A stretch of DNA of 55,391 nt, from NCBI GenBank assembly GCA_025210795.1, contig JAOAQZ010000023.1:1-55391 (forward strand), in the 5' to 3' direction. Below the pieces are notes generated by a model, which saw only the letters and a list, made by a program, of their open reading frames with translations, made no database searches and had not been told where the DNA came from. Of the stretch, positions 1 to 10,711 are shown one piece after another. Source of the DNA: Cohaesibacter sp. (GTDB taxonomy: Bacteria; Pseudomonadota; Alphaproteobacteria; Rhizobiales; Cohaesibacteraceae). The translations under genes were made by a program, and so were the position numbers. Numbering within the stretch: position 1 is the first letter of the stretch; the number at the start of each line of letters is the position of its first letter.

Positions 1-168
1 ATTCTGGCCCGTGTCAGTGACAAGCCTGCCGATGTGCTTGACAATGTTCCTGCCCAGACTGAAACCCAGTCCGGCGGACAGTCCCAGCCTTCCGAAGGTG
101 GTCCGGGTATTCTGGATGAGCTGAATAAGCTCAGCCCAAGTGGCCCGCAGGTTCCGACCTCGCAGTAA
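1..168 (+). CDS. secG: SecG, C-terminal tail (partial)
   Basis: This open frame enters from the left edge and stops with TAA at 166-168, so only the last 55 residues are visible. They form a hydrophilic tail rich in Gln, Ser, Pro and Gly, ending in ILDELNKLSPSGPQVPTSQ. SecG is the small inner-membrane subunit of the SecYEG translocon. Its alphaproteobacterial forms carry a long low-complexity tail after two membrane helices. The call rests on that tail and on position directly upstream of pyrG, where secG sits in many alphaproteobacteria. The membrane helices lie outside the window, so the identity is inferred. Confidence 0.65.
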   Translation: MLARVSDKPADVLDNVPAQTETQSGGQSQPSEGGPGILDELNKLSPSGPQVPTSQ

Positions 169-189
169 GGTCCGTTTATGATTCGAATG

Positions 190-243
190 GAAACCGGCTT
201 CTGCCCCTCATTTCAGAGTATGGCAGGGCCGGTTTCTGTTTTA
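190..243 (+). terminator. Rho-independent terminator after secG
   Basis: The 9-bp arms GAAACCGGC (190-198) and GCCGGTTTC (228-236) pair, with a second short pairing CTGCC/GGCAG inside. The run TGTTTTATT follows. It separates secG from pyrG. The rest of 169-466 holds no convincing gene. Confidence 0.75.
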
Positions 244-427
244 TTGAAGAGCATGTCTGGCTTATGGATGGGGGATGCAAGACGCAAAGATCTTGCTTGC
301 CTGTGCATGGCTGGTCGGTTGGGCTGACCGGATGGCATGATCCTCTTTTGTGTGGCGTCGTTTTGTGTGAATTTCCTTACAGGGGATTTCAGGCAGGCGA
401 TTTTCTTTTGGACGGATGCGAAATTGA

Positions 428-2098
<1,671 letters not shown>

Positions 2099-2110
2099 GA
2101 ATGATTGCAA

Positions 2111-2138
2111 AGCGCGGGATTTTCCCGCGTTTTGTTTA
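2111..2138 (+). terminator. Rho-independent terminator after pyrG
   Basis: The 7-bp arms CGCGGGA and TCCCGCG (2113-2119 and 2123-2129) surround a 3-nt loop, and TTTTGTTT follows. It lies inside the first 30 codons of a longer upstream-extended frame, which argues for the internal start used for the next gene. Confidence 0.85.
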
Positions 2139-2187
2139 TGGGGCTCGGCAAGGTCCAAAGCTGCAATCAATATATAGGGATAAAGCG

Positions 2188-3060
2188 ATGGCGCGCGGTC
2201 TGGATCATATCGTTCTGGCTGTTGATGATCTTGAAGCGGCAAGGAAGGCTTACGCCTCTTTGGGCTTTACGGTGACCCCCATCAATTATCATCCCTTTGG
2301 TACGAAAAATGCGTTGGTCCAGCTTGATGGTGCCTTTCTTGAGCTGCTTTCTGTGCATGATGAAACTTTGTTTCCTGCCCACAAAGAAGGCTTCTTTTCT
2401 TTCCCCGCTTTCAATCGTGACTTTTTGAAAAAGCGGCAAGGGGCCTCGATGCTGGTCTTGCGCTCTCATGATATTGAGGCGGATCTGGAGGCGTTCAGAG
2501 CGGAGGGGCTTCATGTTTATCCCCGTTTTGATTTTGAGCGAGAGGCCGCGCAAGCTGACGGGAGCTTGTTGAAGGTTGGCTTTTCTCTTGGATTTTTGAA
2601 AAATCCGGATATGCCGCAGATGAGTTTTTTTGTCTGTCAGAACCATTATCCTGAAAATTTCTGGAAGAAGGATTTTCAGGCCCATGCCAATGGGGCGAAC
2701 AAGCTGGCGGCTGTTTATCTCTGTTGCGAGAAAGCAAGCGCGCAAAAGGCTTTTCTGTCCGGCTTTAGTGGTCAGGGTGAGGCGCGCAGCTTTGATGGCG
2801 GGATTTTCCTTGATACGGGTGATGGGGTGATCCATTGCCTTGAGCCTTCTGCGATGGAGGCTCTTTATGGGGGCTTTGCTGCTGGTGCGGGAGTGGAGAC
2901 AGCCGGTATGGCGGCGTTTCAGATCGTTACCGATATCGATAAGGCGCGGGCTTGCCTTAAAAATGCCAAAACCCCTTTTCATGAAGTGGGAAATGATCTA
3001 ATTCTTCCCGCTTCAGATCTGTTTGGATGTGCCTTGATCCTGAGCGCAGCCGAGCAATAA
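2188..3060 (+). CDS. VOC-family (glyoxalase-like domain) protein
   Basis: This is a 290-residue protein of the vicinal oxygen chelate fold. The N-terminal MARGLDHIVLAVDDLEAA is the typical first beta-strand and helix of glyoxalase-like domains, including the metal-ligand histidine in LDHIV. The length fits the glyoxalase-like domain family (Pfam glyoxalase_3) with two tandem modules, about residues 1-140 and 165-290. The substrate is unknown. The start at 2188 has AGGGATAA ahead of it. The frame is open from 2101, but that stretch contains the pyrG terminator. kdsA starts 27 nt downstream, so the two are probably cotranscribed. A VOC gene between pyrG and kdsA also occurs in other Rhizobiales, as I recall. 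Confidence 0.85.
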   Translation: MARGLDHIVLAVDDLEAARKAYASLGFTVTPINYHPFGTKNALVQLDGAFLELLSVHDETLFPAHKEGFFSFPAFNRDFLKKRQGASMLVLRSHDIEADLEAFRAEGLHVYPRFDFEREAAQADGSLLKVGFSLGFLKNPDMPQMSFFVCQNHYPENFWKKDFQAHANGANKLAAVYLCCEKASAQKAFLSGFSGQGEARSFDGGIFLDTGDGVIHCLEPSAMEALYGGFAAGAGVETAGMAAFQIVTDIDKARACLKNAKTPFHEVGNDLILPASDLFGCALILSAAEQ

Positions 3061-3087
3061 ATCTTCAAATCGCAAAGAGTGTTTGTT

Positions 3088-3924
3088 ATGAGCGCACCTA
3101 AATCCGTTGTTTCTGCTGGTTCTGTCCAATTTGGCAATAGCTTGCCGCTGTCTGTTATGGCGGGACCATGCCAGATGGAAAGCCGTGACCATGCTATGGA
3201 AATGGCCGCAGCTCTGAAAGAGATCAGCGACAATCTTGGCATCGGGATGGTCTATAAATCCTCGTTTGACAAAGCCAACCGGACCAGCCTGTCAGCGGCG
3301 CGCGGTATCGGCCTTGAAAAGGCGATCCCCATTTTTGAAGAGATCAAGCAGACTTATGGCCTGTCCATCGTCACCGATGTTCATGATGCAGGCCAATGTG
3401 CGGCTGCGGCTGAAGTGGCTGATATTATCCAGATCCCGGCCTTTTTGTGCCGCCAGACCGATCTGTTGGTAGCAGCAGCCAAAACCGGTGCTGTTGTGAA
3501 TGTGAAGAAAGGGCAGTTTCTTGCTCCTTGGGATATGCGCAATGTTGTCACCAAGCTGACCGACAGCGGCAATGACAATATCTTGCTGACCGATCGCGGC
3601 ACCAGCTTTGGCTATAACACGCTTGTTACCGATTTCCGCGGTCTGCCGATCATGGCTGAAACCGGGGCGCCAGTTATCTTTGATGCTACTCATTCGGTGC
3701 AGCAACCAGGTGGGCAGGGCACTTCTTCCGGTGGTCAGCGGGAATTTATTGCCGTTTTGGCACGCGCGGCAGTATCTGTCGGTGTTGCTGGCGTCTTTCT
3801 TGAGACCCATCAGGACCCCGATCATGCTCCATGTGACGGGCCAAATATGATTCCGGTGCAGGAGCTGCAGGGCCTTCTTAAGACCTTGATGGACTTTGAT
3901 GTCTTATCCAAAGGTTTGAAGTGA
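3088..3924 (+). CDS. kdsA: 3-deoxy-8-phosphooctulonate synthase (KDO-8-P synthase)
   Basis: KdsA condenses phosphoenolpyruvate with arabinose 5-phosphate to give KDO-8-phosphate for the inner core of lipopolysaccharide, so the cell has a Gram-negative outer membrane. The 278 residues match family length. Motifs include MAGPCQMES near the N-terminus, GMVYKSSFDKANRTS, the lysine-bearing VNVKKGQFLAPWDM and the C-terminal DATHSVQQPGG. An Asn rather than Cys occupies the metal-ligand position in the KANRTS region only if the alignment is taken loosely, so I do not assign metal dependence. ATG 3088 is preferred over GTG 3079 because AAAGAG lies 8 nt upstream. In many Rhizobiales eno follows directly; here about 3.3 kb intervenes. 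Confidence 0.97.
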   Translation: MSAPKSVVSAGSVQFGNSLPLSVMAGPCQMESRDHAMEMAAALKEISDNLGIGMVYKSSFDKANRTSLSAARGIGLEKAIPIFEEIKQTYGLSIVTDVHDAGQCAAAAEVADIIQIPAFLCRQTDLLVAAAKTGAVVNVKKGQFLAPWDMRNVVTKLTDSGNDNILLTDRGTSFGYNTLVTDFRGLPIMAETGAPVIFDATHSVQQPGGQGTSSGGQREFIAVLARAAVSVGVAGVFLETHQDPDHAPCDGPNMIPVQELQGLLKTLMDFDVLSKGLK

Positions 3925-4055
3925 TTACAACTATTGGTCACTTGTGAATATGCGATTATGAATAACTAACGGCTTGTGCTGCGACGTTTTGTTGCACTGC
4001 AGCGATAGTGCTGGACTTACCCAAGGTTATGCGTAGTCTGCGTCAAAATTTCTTC

Positions 4056-4079
4056 GGATCTTTTCGTACGGAAAGATCC
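4056..4079. other. Hairpin upstream of the small membrane protein gene
   Basis: Perfect 8-bp arms GGATCTTT (4056-4063) and AAAGATCC (4072-4079) enclose 8 nt, about 25 nt before the next start codon. It could end kdsA transcription weakly, since the T-run is poor. It could instead be an operator or leader hairpin for the small gene. Confidence 0.5.
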
Positions 4080-4104
4080 TTAAATCTAGTTTTGGGGTAG
4101 ACTT

Positions 4105-4287
4105 ATGAGCGCACATCAAAAAGCAGAATTTTCCAAAAGCGGCCTTCTTGCAGCTTTGGTTGCTATCGTTATCTTGGCTGTATGGGGCGTAGCAATCTTC
4201 GCAGTTGGCTATCCAGCGGTTGTTGTGCCTGCTGTTGCCTTGTCATTCCTGTCCATCTTTGTTCTGGTCTTCATGACCCGAGGATAA
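4105..4287 (+). CDS. Small two-helix membrane protein, unknown
   Basis: I do not recognise this 60-residue protein. It has a short polar N-terminus (MSAHQKAEFSKS), then two hydrophobic stretches at about residues 13-33 and 36-57 with almost no loop between them, and ends MTRG. That suggests a hairpin inner-membrane peptide. GGGG sits 8-11 nt before the ATG, and a strong terminator follows 38 nt after the stop, so it is probably a free-standing transcribed gene. The layout resembles small subunits of membrane complexes or stress peptides, but nothing in the sequence decides between them. Confidence 0.6.
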   Translation: MSAHQKAEFSKSGLLAALVAIVILAVWGVAIFAVGYPAVVVPAVALSFLSIFVLVFMTRG

Positions 4288-4325
4288 AGAGCCCTTGCGT
4301 TGCAAGGATGCCGGATCGGATTTTG

Positions 4326-4358
4326 AAGGGGACCTCATTGCGAGTGTCCCCTTTTTGT
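4326..4358 (+). terminator. Rho-independent terminator after the small membrane protein gene
   Basis: Arms AAGGGGAC (4326-4333) and GTCCCCTT (4346-4353) form 8 bp, extended inside by CTC/GAG with one bulge. TTTTTGTTT follows. It serves the plus strand, since the minus-strand side lacks a T-run. Confidence 0.85.
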
Positions 4359-4389
4359 TTGCCTGATCAGATTTGCAAAAGAAGGTTGA

Positions 4390-5373
4390 TTAAGCAGCTT
4401 GATGATGGGAGAGGAGGGCATCCTCGTCATCCCATTGCCAATAATTGGCGGTGGTCAGCTCGCAGCCGCCCCACCAGCGTTTGATGCCATTTTCCTCGAT
4501 GAAATTGGCTTTGCCCGCCAGCAGCTGCTTGCCAAAATCGGTAAGATGCAGGGGCGCTGTGATGAATTCCTTGCGCTGTTCATCAATGGAAAAGATTTTG
4601 GGCTGGAATTGCTGCGGCAGTCCGGTGAAAGCCGGACGCGGGCAGAATTGGAGATTGTTCAGGATTTTGAAAAAGCTCCAGTCGCCAAGAAAGGCGGCCT
4701 CTTCCATGTTCAGAACCTGTGCAAAGAGCATGCCGGGGCGGGCAGCCCCTCGATCAAGGCTATAGAGGATTTGCCGTTCTGTGCGCGATAATCCATCGGG
4801 GCCGGGCAATTCCTGCAAGGCCCGTCTTAATGCATGGCCCATAAAGGGAAAGCCGGGGATTGCTTCTTCGCGCAAAGCTTTGATCGCCTCGGGCGTTGAT
4901 GAGCGATAGGCTGCCCATGCTTTGGAGGCAAAGGCAAACATGCGGTCGAGGACTGGCAAACCAAGGTCGGCAAACCGTCCGATCTTATCCGCTCCTTGCG
5001 TTGCCAGATAGGTCGGCGCTTGCACCAAAAAGACCGAATGAACGCGACCGGCTTTTGCCAGTCTGTCGAGGATCTCGAGAATTTGCAGCTGATCATAAAG
5101 ATCATGCTCGAACCATAATTCAATCCGGTCATAGGCGGCGTGATCAGCCAGAACCTTATCGCGGGCTACAAAGTCTTTTTTGATGCTTGCGGCGCTGTCA
5201 TCGTTGCCGATGGCGTGATACTTGGCGCGGGCATTGATGAATTTATCATCGGTAACATCGGGAACCGGTCCTTCATGCAAAGAATCCCGCCATGGCAAAA
5301 CCAGATCTCCCAGTCCTGCCTCGCGTAGTTGCTCTGCTGCACTATCGCCGTTTGTGATGATGAGTCTGTTCAT
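4390..5373 (-). CDS. DUF1835-domain protein, unknown function
   Basis: The 327 residues begin MNRLIITNGDSAAEQLREAG and continue with VLPWRDSLHEGPVP, the hallmark of the DUF1835 family, whose function is not established. A conserved-looking core YDRIELWFEHDLYDQLQILE follows at about residues 80-99, and the C-terminal half has mixed charge. There is no signal peptide or membrane segment, so it is probably cytosolic. It reads toward the small membrane protein gene (convergent) and away from the TadG-like gene. The ATG is preceded by GAGAG on the minus strand. It has no evident functional partner here. Confidence 0.8.
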   Translation of the reverse strand: MNRLIITNGDSAAEQLREAGLGDLVLPWRDSLHEGPVPDVTDDKFINARAKYHAIGNDDSAASIKKDFVARDKVLADHAAYDRIELWFEHDLYDQLQILEILDRLAKAGRVHSVFLVQAPTYLATQGADKIGRFADLGLPVLDRMFAFASKAWAAYRSSTPEAIKALREEAIPGFPFMGHALRRALQELPGPDGLSRTERQILYSLDRGAARPGMLFAQVLNMEEAAFLGDWSFFKILNNLQFCPRPAFTGLPQQFQPKIFSIDEQRKEFITAPLHLTDFGKQLLAGKANFIEENGIKRWWGGCELTTANYWQWDDEDALLSHHQAA

Positions 5374-5712
5374 ACGCTCTCTCGCGCCATCTCGTTTTTT
5401 CTTTGGTCCTTCTTACCAGATTCGGTATGGGGATAAGTATTTGTTTCCCTCTCTATCGCAAAAAGCCTTGTCTGCCGTGGGGGGTGTTAACTACGTAGTC
5501 TTGTGATGCGAGACGTAAAGCCATGGTATCAGAGTAGTCTCAGCTTTGCTGTTCTAATCAATTAATTAATCGTTATCCGTGTCTTTTTCTCTATCGGTAA
5601 TTTAGAAGTTTACCTCTTTATCTCTTTGTTTTTGTTGATCTTTCAATTTAATAAAATTTTACACATCTCTCCTGTAGCTTGGGCTTTGTTCCAGCAATAA
5701 GTGGGTTTTCTC
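5374..5712. other. AT-rich divergent intergenic region
   Basis: These 339 bases separate two divergent genes and must hold both promoters. They contain a 10-bp palindrome ACTACGTAGT (5490-5499), TTAATTAATTAA-type tracts near 5560-5570, and T-rich sequence from 5580 to 5660. No open frame there looks coding, and no promoter could be assigned with confidence. Confidence 0.4.
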
Positions 5713-6909
5713 ATGTTTAGTTTTGCAGTGCGCACCAGAGACTATCTGAGCAATTTATGCGCAGATAGGGCTGCTGGTTTCAGCCGTGATGAAGATGGGT
5801 CGGTGGTTGTTATTTTTGCCGTGCTTTTGTTGCCTCTTCTGGTTATGGCTGGGGCTGGGCTAGATTATGCTCGGGCCTCGCAGGCGCGAGGTGATATTCA
5901 GGCGGCTCTTGACGCCGCTGTCTTATCGGGCACCACCGGACGCAGTATCTATGACGAGGAGTCGGTTGTAAAACAGCGTATTCAGTCGCTTTACGATAAC
6001 AATATGCCAAGCGATCTTCGTAATAGTTTTACGCTGACGATTGTGATTAACAGAGAAGAACAGTCGATAAAGGCCACTGCTAAAGGCACGATCCCTACTA
6101 CAATGATGAAGCTTGTCCATATTAATGATATGGACATTGAGGTAACCTCTACTGCTGTTGGAGGCGATCAAGAAGTTATTGTTGATATTGCCATGTGTAT
6201 TGATGCGACGGGGTCCATGTATAATACCTTGCAGGCCGTTAAGGTGAATGCCCTTGCATTTGATCAGAACCTTATCGCAGCGATTGAAGCCAAGGGGCGC
6301 CAGCTAGACAAGGTCAATATTCGTCCGATTTATTATCGTGATTTTGAAGGCGATGGGCAGAATGCAATAAAGTATGGCAACTTTTACAAGCTGCCAGAAC
6401 AGCGTGGTCTATTTCAGGCTTATGTAAACAACAAGTCCCCGTCTGGTGGTGGAGATTGGCCCGAAGCTGGTATGGAGTGTTTCTATGCGGCTATGAAAAC
6501 TGATTGGACCGAACCGGTGGATCGTAGTCAGGTGGTCTATCCCGTTATTGCAATCTGGACTGATGCTCCTGCTGACTCGCCAAGCAATCCAAGTAATAGA
6601 AACAGCGCCGGCGGAGCTGTCATTTCCAGCTCTGAAGATCCCTCCAAAGTTGGGCAACCCTTATATCCTGCCGGGATGCCATCAAGCTATTACAGTTTGC
6701 AATCTGTCTGGAAGGATAGCAGCGTGATTGATCAGGATAAAAAGACGGCGGTGTTTTTTGGGCCGCATACGGCTAATGCCTGGAATACTGTGCGACACTG
6801 GAATAACTTTCAGGTGGGTGGCAGTGTGACCGATGGTAACAATCACATGGTGGAGTTGATTGCTGAAGCCATTTACAAAAAGCTTCCTCCCCCACGGCTT
6901 GCCAGATAA
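5713..6909 (+). CDS. TadG-like pilus-assembly protein with von Willebrand A-type domain
   Basis: The protein has 398 residues. Residues 27-50 (DEDGS, then a hydrophobic helix ending GAGLDYARAS) match the N-terminal TadE/TadG membrane anchor, with a type IV prepilin-like look. After about residue 155 comes a von Willebrand A-type fold, with DIAMCIDATGSM carrying a metal-site motif at Asp164-Ala-Thr-Gly-Ser168. The Ser of the classic DxSxS is Thr. TadG-family proteins work with Flp/Tad pili at the envelope. No tad, cpa or flp genes are nearby, so this copy stands alone. ATG 5713 is preferred to an upstream GTG at 5701, which lacks a ribosome site. Its role is unknown. Confidence 0.8.
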   Translation: MFSFAVRTRDYLSNLCADRAAGFSRDEDGSVVVIFAVLLLPLLVMAGAGLDYARASQARGDIQAALDAAVLSGTTGRSIYDEESVVKQRIQSLYDNNMPSDLRNSFTLTIVINREEQSIKATAKGTIPTTMMKLVHINDMDIEVTSTAVGGDQEVIVDIAMCIDATGSMYNTLQAVKVNALAFDQNLIAAIEAKGRQLDKVNIRPIYYRDFEGDGQNAIKYGNFYKLPEQRGLFQAYVNNKSPSGGGDWPEAGMECFYAAMKTDWTEPVDRSQVVYPVIAIWTDAPADSPSNPSNRNSAGGAVISSSEDPSKVGQPLYPAGMPSSYYSLQSVWKDSSVIDQDKKTAVFFGPHTANAWNTVRHWNNFQVGGSVTDGNNHMVELIAEAIYKKLPPPRLAR

Positions 6910-6924
6910 GCGTTTCTATTTGCC

Positions 6925-6960
6925 AGAGGCAAGTGAGAAGCAAGTGCCTCTTTTGGTTTG
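6925..6960 (+). terminator. Terminator after the TadG-like gene
   Basis: Arms AGAGGCA (6925-6931) and TGCCTCT (6945-6951) pair over a 13-nt loop, and TTTGGTTTGTTT follows. Confidence 0.7.
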
Positions 6961-8495
<1,535 letters not shown>

Positions 8496-8540
8496 TCATC
8501 AGCTCTTGCCTTCGGCATTTGGTTGATCTGAAGATTTTTG

Positions 8541-8576
8541 AAATCCGGCATCCCTTTCAGGGTGCCGGATTTTTTG
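8541..8576 (+). terminator. Rho-independent terminator after eno
   Basis: Arms AATCCGGCA (8542-8550) and TGCCGGATT (8563-8571) are extended inside by CCCT/AGGG after one bulged T, and a run of T follows. It is one of the strongest terminators in the window. Confidence 0.92.
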
Positions 8577-8726
8577 TGCTGTGTCTCTGATCTGCTCTGT
8601 TTGGCGCGGCTTGGTGCAAGGGTTTGGGATGCAGATTATGCTTGATTCTTAAAGGGAAGCATGCGAGATGGAAATTCCTGCCTGCAATCTTGATTGCGCT
8701 TCTTTCCTGTTTTTTTGAGTGATGCG

Positions 8727-9692
8727 ATGACCACCTATCTCGCCAAGCTAACACGGCTGAGCTTTGTTACCTTTTGGGAGCTTATCAAGATCATGGTTCC
8801 TATCATGGTCCTGCTTCGCATAGCGGATGGTCTGGGTTGGATTGGCATGATGGTTCCCTGGCTGGAGCCTGCGATGTCCTTGCTCAATTTGCCTGCGGAA
8901 GCGGCGCTTGTCTTTCTCACCTCTGCTTTGATGGGAGTTTACGGAGCCATTGCTGCTTTGCCGGTTCTTGTCGGGCATGAAATGACGGCGGCGCAGATCA
9001 CCTCTATCTTTATGTTCATTCTGGTTGCCCATGCTTTGCCAATTGAACAGGCTATTGTTCGCAAGGCTGGCGGCAGTTTCTGGGGAACTGTCATCTTGCG
9101 TGTTGTGGTCGGGATATTGGCGTGCTGGCTGATTGATGTGATTGCGAAAACCACGGGCTATTTGAACGAGCCGCAATCCATTGAGCATTTCAAATATCTG
9201 GGGCAGCCCGATGTGGGGCATGTGGAGTGGGCTTTGTCCAGTTTGCAGGGACTGGGACTGCTGCTGATTATTCTGGTTGGCCTTCTGGTTCTGCTCGATC
9301 TGTTTGATTGGTTGAATATCACCACATGGATCAACAAATTACTGTCTCCGCTTTTGCGTGTCTCGGGGCTTGATCCTTCAGTTACGCCAATCACAACCAC
9401 CGGCGTCTTGCTTGGTCTGTCTTATGGGGGCGGTTTGATCATTGCTCGCGCCAATGATGGAACTATCTCTAAAGAGGCGAAATTCTATTCGCTTTGCTGG
9501 TTATCGCTTTGCCATAGTCTGATTGAAGATACTGCGGTTATGGTTGCGATAGGCGGTGATATATGGATGCTGCTGATTGGCCGTATTCTTTTGACATTGG
9601 TGATTGTTCGGCTTTTGATGGCGTGGTTCGATCATAATCCTTTTACCGGCACTCAGAGAAAAGCCCGTGATCTCGCCGCCGGGAACGGCTAA
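8727..9692 (+). CDS. Nucleoside-recognition (GATE) domain membrane protein, YjiH-like
   Basis: This polytopic membrane protein has 321 residues and about seven or eight hydrophobic segments. It resembles the family with the nucleoside-recognition (Gate) domain, such as YjiH and the SpmA/SpmB group. The motifs MGVYGAIAALPVL at about residues 74-86 and, in the second half, VTPITTTGVLLGLSYGGGLI, look like paired inverted gate elements. LSLCHSLIEDTAVMVAIGGD is also typical. The transported substrate of this family is not settled. The start at 8727 has GAGTG 6 nt upstream; an earlier in-frame start at 8694 lacks support. It lies between eno and the minus-strand ubiDX pair and is probably a single-gene unit. 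Confidence 0.8.
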   Translation: MTTYLAKLTRLSFVTFWELIKIMVPIMVLLRIADGLGWIGMMVPWLEPAMSLLNLPAEAALVFLTSALMGVYGAIAALPVLVGHEMTAAQITSIFMFILVAHALPIEQAIVRKAGGSFWGTVILRVVVGILACWLIDVIAKTTGYLNEPQSIEHFKYLGQPDVGHVEWALSSLQGLGLLLIILVGLLVLLDLFDWLNITTWINKLLSPLLRVSGLDPSVTPITTTGVLLGLSYGGGLIIARANDGTISKEAKFYSLCWLSLCHSLIEDTAVMVAIGGDIWMLLIGRILLTLVIVRLLMAWFDHNPFTGTQRKARDLAAGNG

Positions 9693-10104
9693 GTCTGACT
9701 TCCAGTGTGTGTCTTGTTTGATTGGATTCACTATCAACAGACGAGATTTGCGTGAGTAAAGAACTGGAGCATGTGTGGTGAAGTCCATCGGCTGTGATGC
9801 GCTCTAGAGAGATATAATGAAATTCCCGACGACTGTAGCGACGTTGATTTCTGCTGTGTTGCGGTAGAGTGATCTATAGTTTGGATTAATTTATTTCATT
9901 TGAAATGTTTGAAATTATTTTCATTGCGTATGAAATAAATTAAATGAAAAGCTGAGGCATCTTACAAGTCAGCTTGTGAACGGTGCGGTATTTTGCCCGC
10001 TATATGATGCGGATATGTGGCTACGGGCTATCAAGATAGATGTTTAAGGCTGCGGCGGTAGCTGCGGTTTGGGTTCAGGCATGTATTCCGGATTTTCTGA
10101 GAGC
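9693..10104. other. AT-rich intergenic stretch with a 12-bp inverted repeat
   Basis: These 412 bases lie between two convergent genes. The main feature is AATTTATTTCAT (9888-9899) and its exact complement ATGAAATAAATT (9930-9941), with further ATTT/AAAT pairings in the loop. No T-run follows. A 16-codon ORF at 9817 is the only start with a plausible length and I do not believe it. No other feature is seen. Confidence 0.5.
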
Positions 10105-10686
10105 TTACCCAGGTGGCTCCCATGCCTGTCGTTGGTCTTTCACGTCAAGCCCGAGCAATTGCAGGATCCTTGCTGCCATTTGCCTTGTCATGTCCTCAAT
10201 TGAGAGATTGCCAAGATAGAAGGCGGGAACCGGTGGGGCAATAATGCCGCCCATTTGGGTGACTTGGCTCATGGCGTTCAGATGCCCTGCATGAAGGGGG
10301 CTTTCGCGCACGGCCAGTACAAGGGGCTTTCTTTCCTTGAGCATAACGTCAGCTGCGCGAATGGAGAGACGATCTGTCTGGCCATAGGCAATGGCAGAGA
10401 GACTGCGGATAGAGCAGGGCAGGATGGCCATGGCGTCTAGCGCGTTCGAGCCACTGGCGATGGTTGCGGCCAGATCCCGATCCTGATGGATATGATCTGC
10501 AAGAGCAGTGATCTCTGCGCGTTGCTGGCTGTTTAATTCTAGTTCTGCTGTTCTTTGTCCGCCCTCGGTGATGATCAGGTGGCTTTCCCAGTCTGCAATG
10601 GAGTGCGCAAGGCGCAGGGCTTGTAGTGCCAAAAGCGAGCCGGAGGCGCCGGAGAGGACTATTCCAAGTTTGCGGGGGGCGGTCAT
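10105..10686 (-). CDS. ubiX: Flavin prenyltransferase UbiX
   Basis: UbiX joins a dimethylallyl group to FMN to make prenylated FMN, the cofactor of UbiD decarboxylases. The 193 residues match family length. The flavin-binding N-terminus KLGIVLSGASGSLLALQAL, the central PCSIRSLSAIAYGQTD, the ERKPLVLAVRESPLH segment and the C-terminal MGGIIAPPVPAFYLG are all diagnostic. It lies 25 nt downstream of ubiD on the same strand, so enzyme and cofactor maker are cotranscribed. The ribosome site AAGGAAG precedes the ATG. Confidence 0.95.
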   Translation of the reverse strand: MTAPRKLGIVLSGASGSLLALQALRLAHSIADWESHLIITEGGQRTAELELNSQQRAEITALADHIHQDRDLAATIASGSNALDAMAILPCSIRSLSAIAYGQTDRLSIRAADVMLKERKPLVLAVRESPLHAGHLNAMSQVTQMGGIIAPPVPAFYLGNLSIEDMTRQMAARILQLLGLDVKDQRQAWEPPG

Positions 10687-10711
10687 GGTGTCTTCCTTTT
10701 ATTCTTTGGGC

